DNA of 5,774 nucleotides from an uncultured Actinomycetes bacterium (GTDB taxonomy: Bacteria > Actinomycetota > Acidimicrobiia > Acidimicrobiales > Microtrichaceae), in NCBI GenBank assembly GCA_903930035.1, contig CAIYXG010000390.1:1-5774 (forward strand), read 5' to 3'. This document shows, piece after piece, positions 4,715 through 5,774 of this stretch. Position numbers and translations under genes: made by a program. How positions within the stretch are numbered: the first letter of the stretch is position 1; each line of letters starts with the position of its first letter. The notes under the pieces were generated by a model, which was not told the origin of the DNA, ran no database searches, and worked only from the letters and a program-made list of their open reading frames with translations.

Positions 4715-5774
4715 TCAGACGGGGTCGGACGCCTCGTCGAGGAGCTCGCCGAGCTCGGCCTCCAGCTCGGCGTCGACCACCTCGGACGGCCCCTCGACGT
4801 TCACGTTGGGCAGGATCCGGTCGAGCCACCTGGGCAGCCACCAGTTCTTGTCGCCCAGCAGCTCCATGGTGGCGGGCACCAGCAGCATGCGGACCACGGT
4901 CGCGTCCAGCAGCACGGCGAGCGCCAGCCCGAAGCCGAAGATCTTGATGGACCGGTTGTCCTCGAGCAGGAAGCTCCCGAACACGAAGAACATGATCGCC
5001 GCGGCGGCGGTGATCACCCGGGCCGTGGCGGCCAGGCCGTCGGCCACCGACGTACGGCTGTCCCTGGTCCGCACCCACTCCTCACGGACGCGCGAGAGCA
5101 GGAACACCTCGTAGTCCATGGAGAGGCCGAACACGATGGCGAAGAGCATCATCGGCAGGAACGGCTCGATGGGCGCCGGCTCGATGCCGAACAGCGTCTT
5201 GAGCCACCCCCACTCGAAGATCGCGACCATGGCCCCGTAGGCGGCGCCGATGCTCAGCAGGTTCATGACGACCGCCTTGAGCGGCACCAGGAGCGAGCGG
5301 AACACCACCATCAGGAGCACGAACGACAGCGTGAGGACCGCGGCGAAGAACAGGACCAGCCGCTCCCCCAGGAACGCCGAGAAGTCGACCGTCACCGCCA
5401 CGAACCCCGTGACCAGCACGTCGACGCCGGTGCCGGCGGTGGCGGCGGGGAGCACCTGGTCGCGCAGCGTGTTGACCAGCACCGTGGTGGCGGCGTCCTG
5501 CGGCGCCGTCGTGGGGATCACCCGCCACTGGACCGCCGTGGGACGCTCCGGGTCGTTGGGGATGGGCGGCGACACGAACAGCACGCCCTCTGTGGCCTGG
5601 ACGTCCTTCTGCACGGCGTCCAGCTCGGCCAGCGTCGCACCGTCCGGCAGCTCGGCCACCAGCAGGAGCGGGCCGTTCACGCCCGGGCCGAAGCCCTTGG
5701 CCACCAGGTCGTAGGCGGTGCGGGTCGTGGACCCCACGGGGTCGTTGCCCTGGTCGGCGAACCCCAGCCGCAGG
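4715..5774 (-). CDS. MMPL family transporter, C-terminal half (5' partial)
   Basis: 352 codons are visible and the frame runs off the right edge without a stop, so the N-terminal half is missing. The visible start, LRLGFADQGNDP then GSTTRTAYDLVAKGFGPG, is the hallmark beginning of the second extracytoplasmic domain after TM7 in MMPL proteins. That domain runs to about 5380. Five membrane helices follow, roughly 5359-5297, 5290-5216, 5164-5105, 5008-4964 and 4942-4874. GLSMDYEVFLLSRVREEW spans about 5128-5075; its Asp (5114-5116) and Tyr (5111-5113) match the Asp-Tyr pair used for proton coupling in MmpL transporters. The end is a short acidic cytoplasmic tail. MMPL proteins export lipids or other hydrophobic molecules using the proton gradient; the cargo here is unknown. 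The GTG at 5735-5737 is internal, not a start. Confidence 0.92.
   Translation of the reverse strand, partial: LRLGFADQGNDPVGSTTRTAYDLVAKGFGPGVNGPLLLVAELPDGATLAELDAVQKDVQATEGVLFVSPPIPNDPERPTAVQWRVIPTTAPQDAATTVLVNTLRDQVLPAATAGTGVDVLVTGFVAVTVDFSAFLGERLVLFFAAVLTLSFVLLMVVFRSLLVPLKAVVMNLLSIGAAYGAMVAIFEWGWLKTLFGIEPAPIEPFLPMMLFAIVFGLSMDYEVFLLSRVREEWVRTRDSRTSVADGLAATARVITAAAAIMFFVFGSFLLEDNRSIKIFGFGLALAVLLDATVVRMLLVPATMELLGDKNWWLPRWLDRILPNVNVEGPSEVVDAELEAELGELLDEASDPV

Noticed and set aside
3924..5114. 396-codon + strand frame over DUF1295 and MMPL
   Set aside because: Shifted-frame shadow; Arg/Gly/Pro-rich first part, then Ser/Thr-rich antisense of MMPL.
5735..5737. GTG as a start for a separate 340-aa MMPL protein
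   Set aside because: The codons before it encode LRLGFADQGNDP, the conserved MMPL lead-in, so the gene simply continues beyond the right edge.

Overview
The window is very GC-rich and uses G/C at nearly all third codon positions. It has GTG starts, few Shine-Dalgarno-poor exceptions, and protein families common in Actinobacteria (MMPL, DUF1295, nitrobindin-like barrel, LIP-type hydrolase). This points to a high-GC actinomycetote. An acidimicrobial or Iamia-like source is possible, but the sequence does not fix the genus. No RNA gene, transposase, CRISPR array or phage gene was seen.

Layout: (1) 1-1639, + strand. The 3' part of a membrane-anchored SGNH/GDSL protein is cut by the left edge. 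Its first ~130 visible residues look like the small membrane protein SxtJ. It overlaps by 4 bp a 56-aa membrane protein of DUF5989 (SxtK-like) type. This resembles the sxtJ-sxtK-sxtL set that accompanies O-carbamoyltransferases, here with J and L apparently fused. (2) 1646-3726, - strand. Three genes read right to left: a nitrobindin-like beta-barrel protein, an 88-aa acidic protein made of four short repeats and lacking any Lys or Arg, and a LIP-type alpha/beta hydrolase. The two gaps of about 80 bp hold clear hairpins, and the hydrolase seems to have its own leaderless promoter. (3) 3727-3801 is a 75-bp divergent promoter region with a run of nine G and overlapping -10-like elements. (4) 3802-4683, + strand: a DUF1295 membrane protein. 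(5) 4715-5774, - strand: the C-terminal half of an MMPL transporter, cut by the right edge.

The left pair probably works together on modification of a cell-surface or secreted glycan or metabolite. The central - strand genes may be partly co-transcribed, but no shared pathway can be read from them. DUF1295 and MMPL look like independent housekeeping or accessory membrane genes. The most interesting items are the SxtJ-SGNH fusion with its SxtK-like partner, the acidic repeat protein, and the hairpin at 2746-2773, which pairs fully only as - strand RNA.
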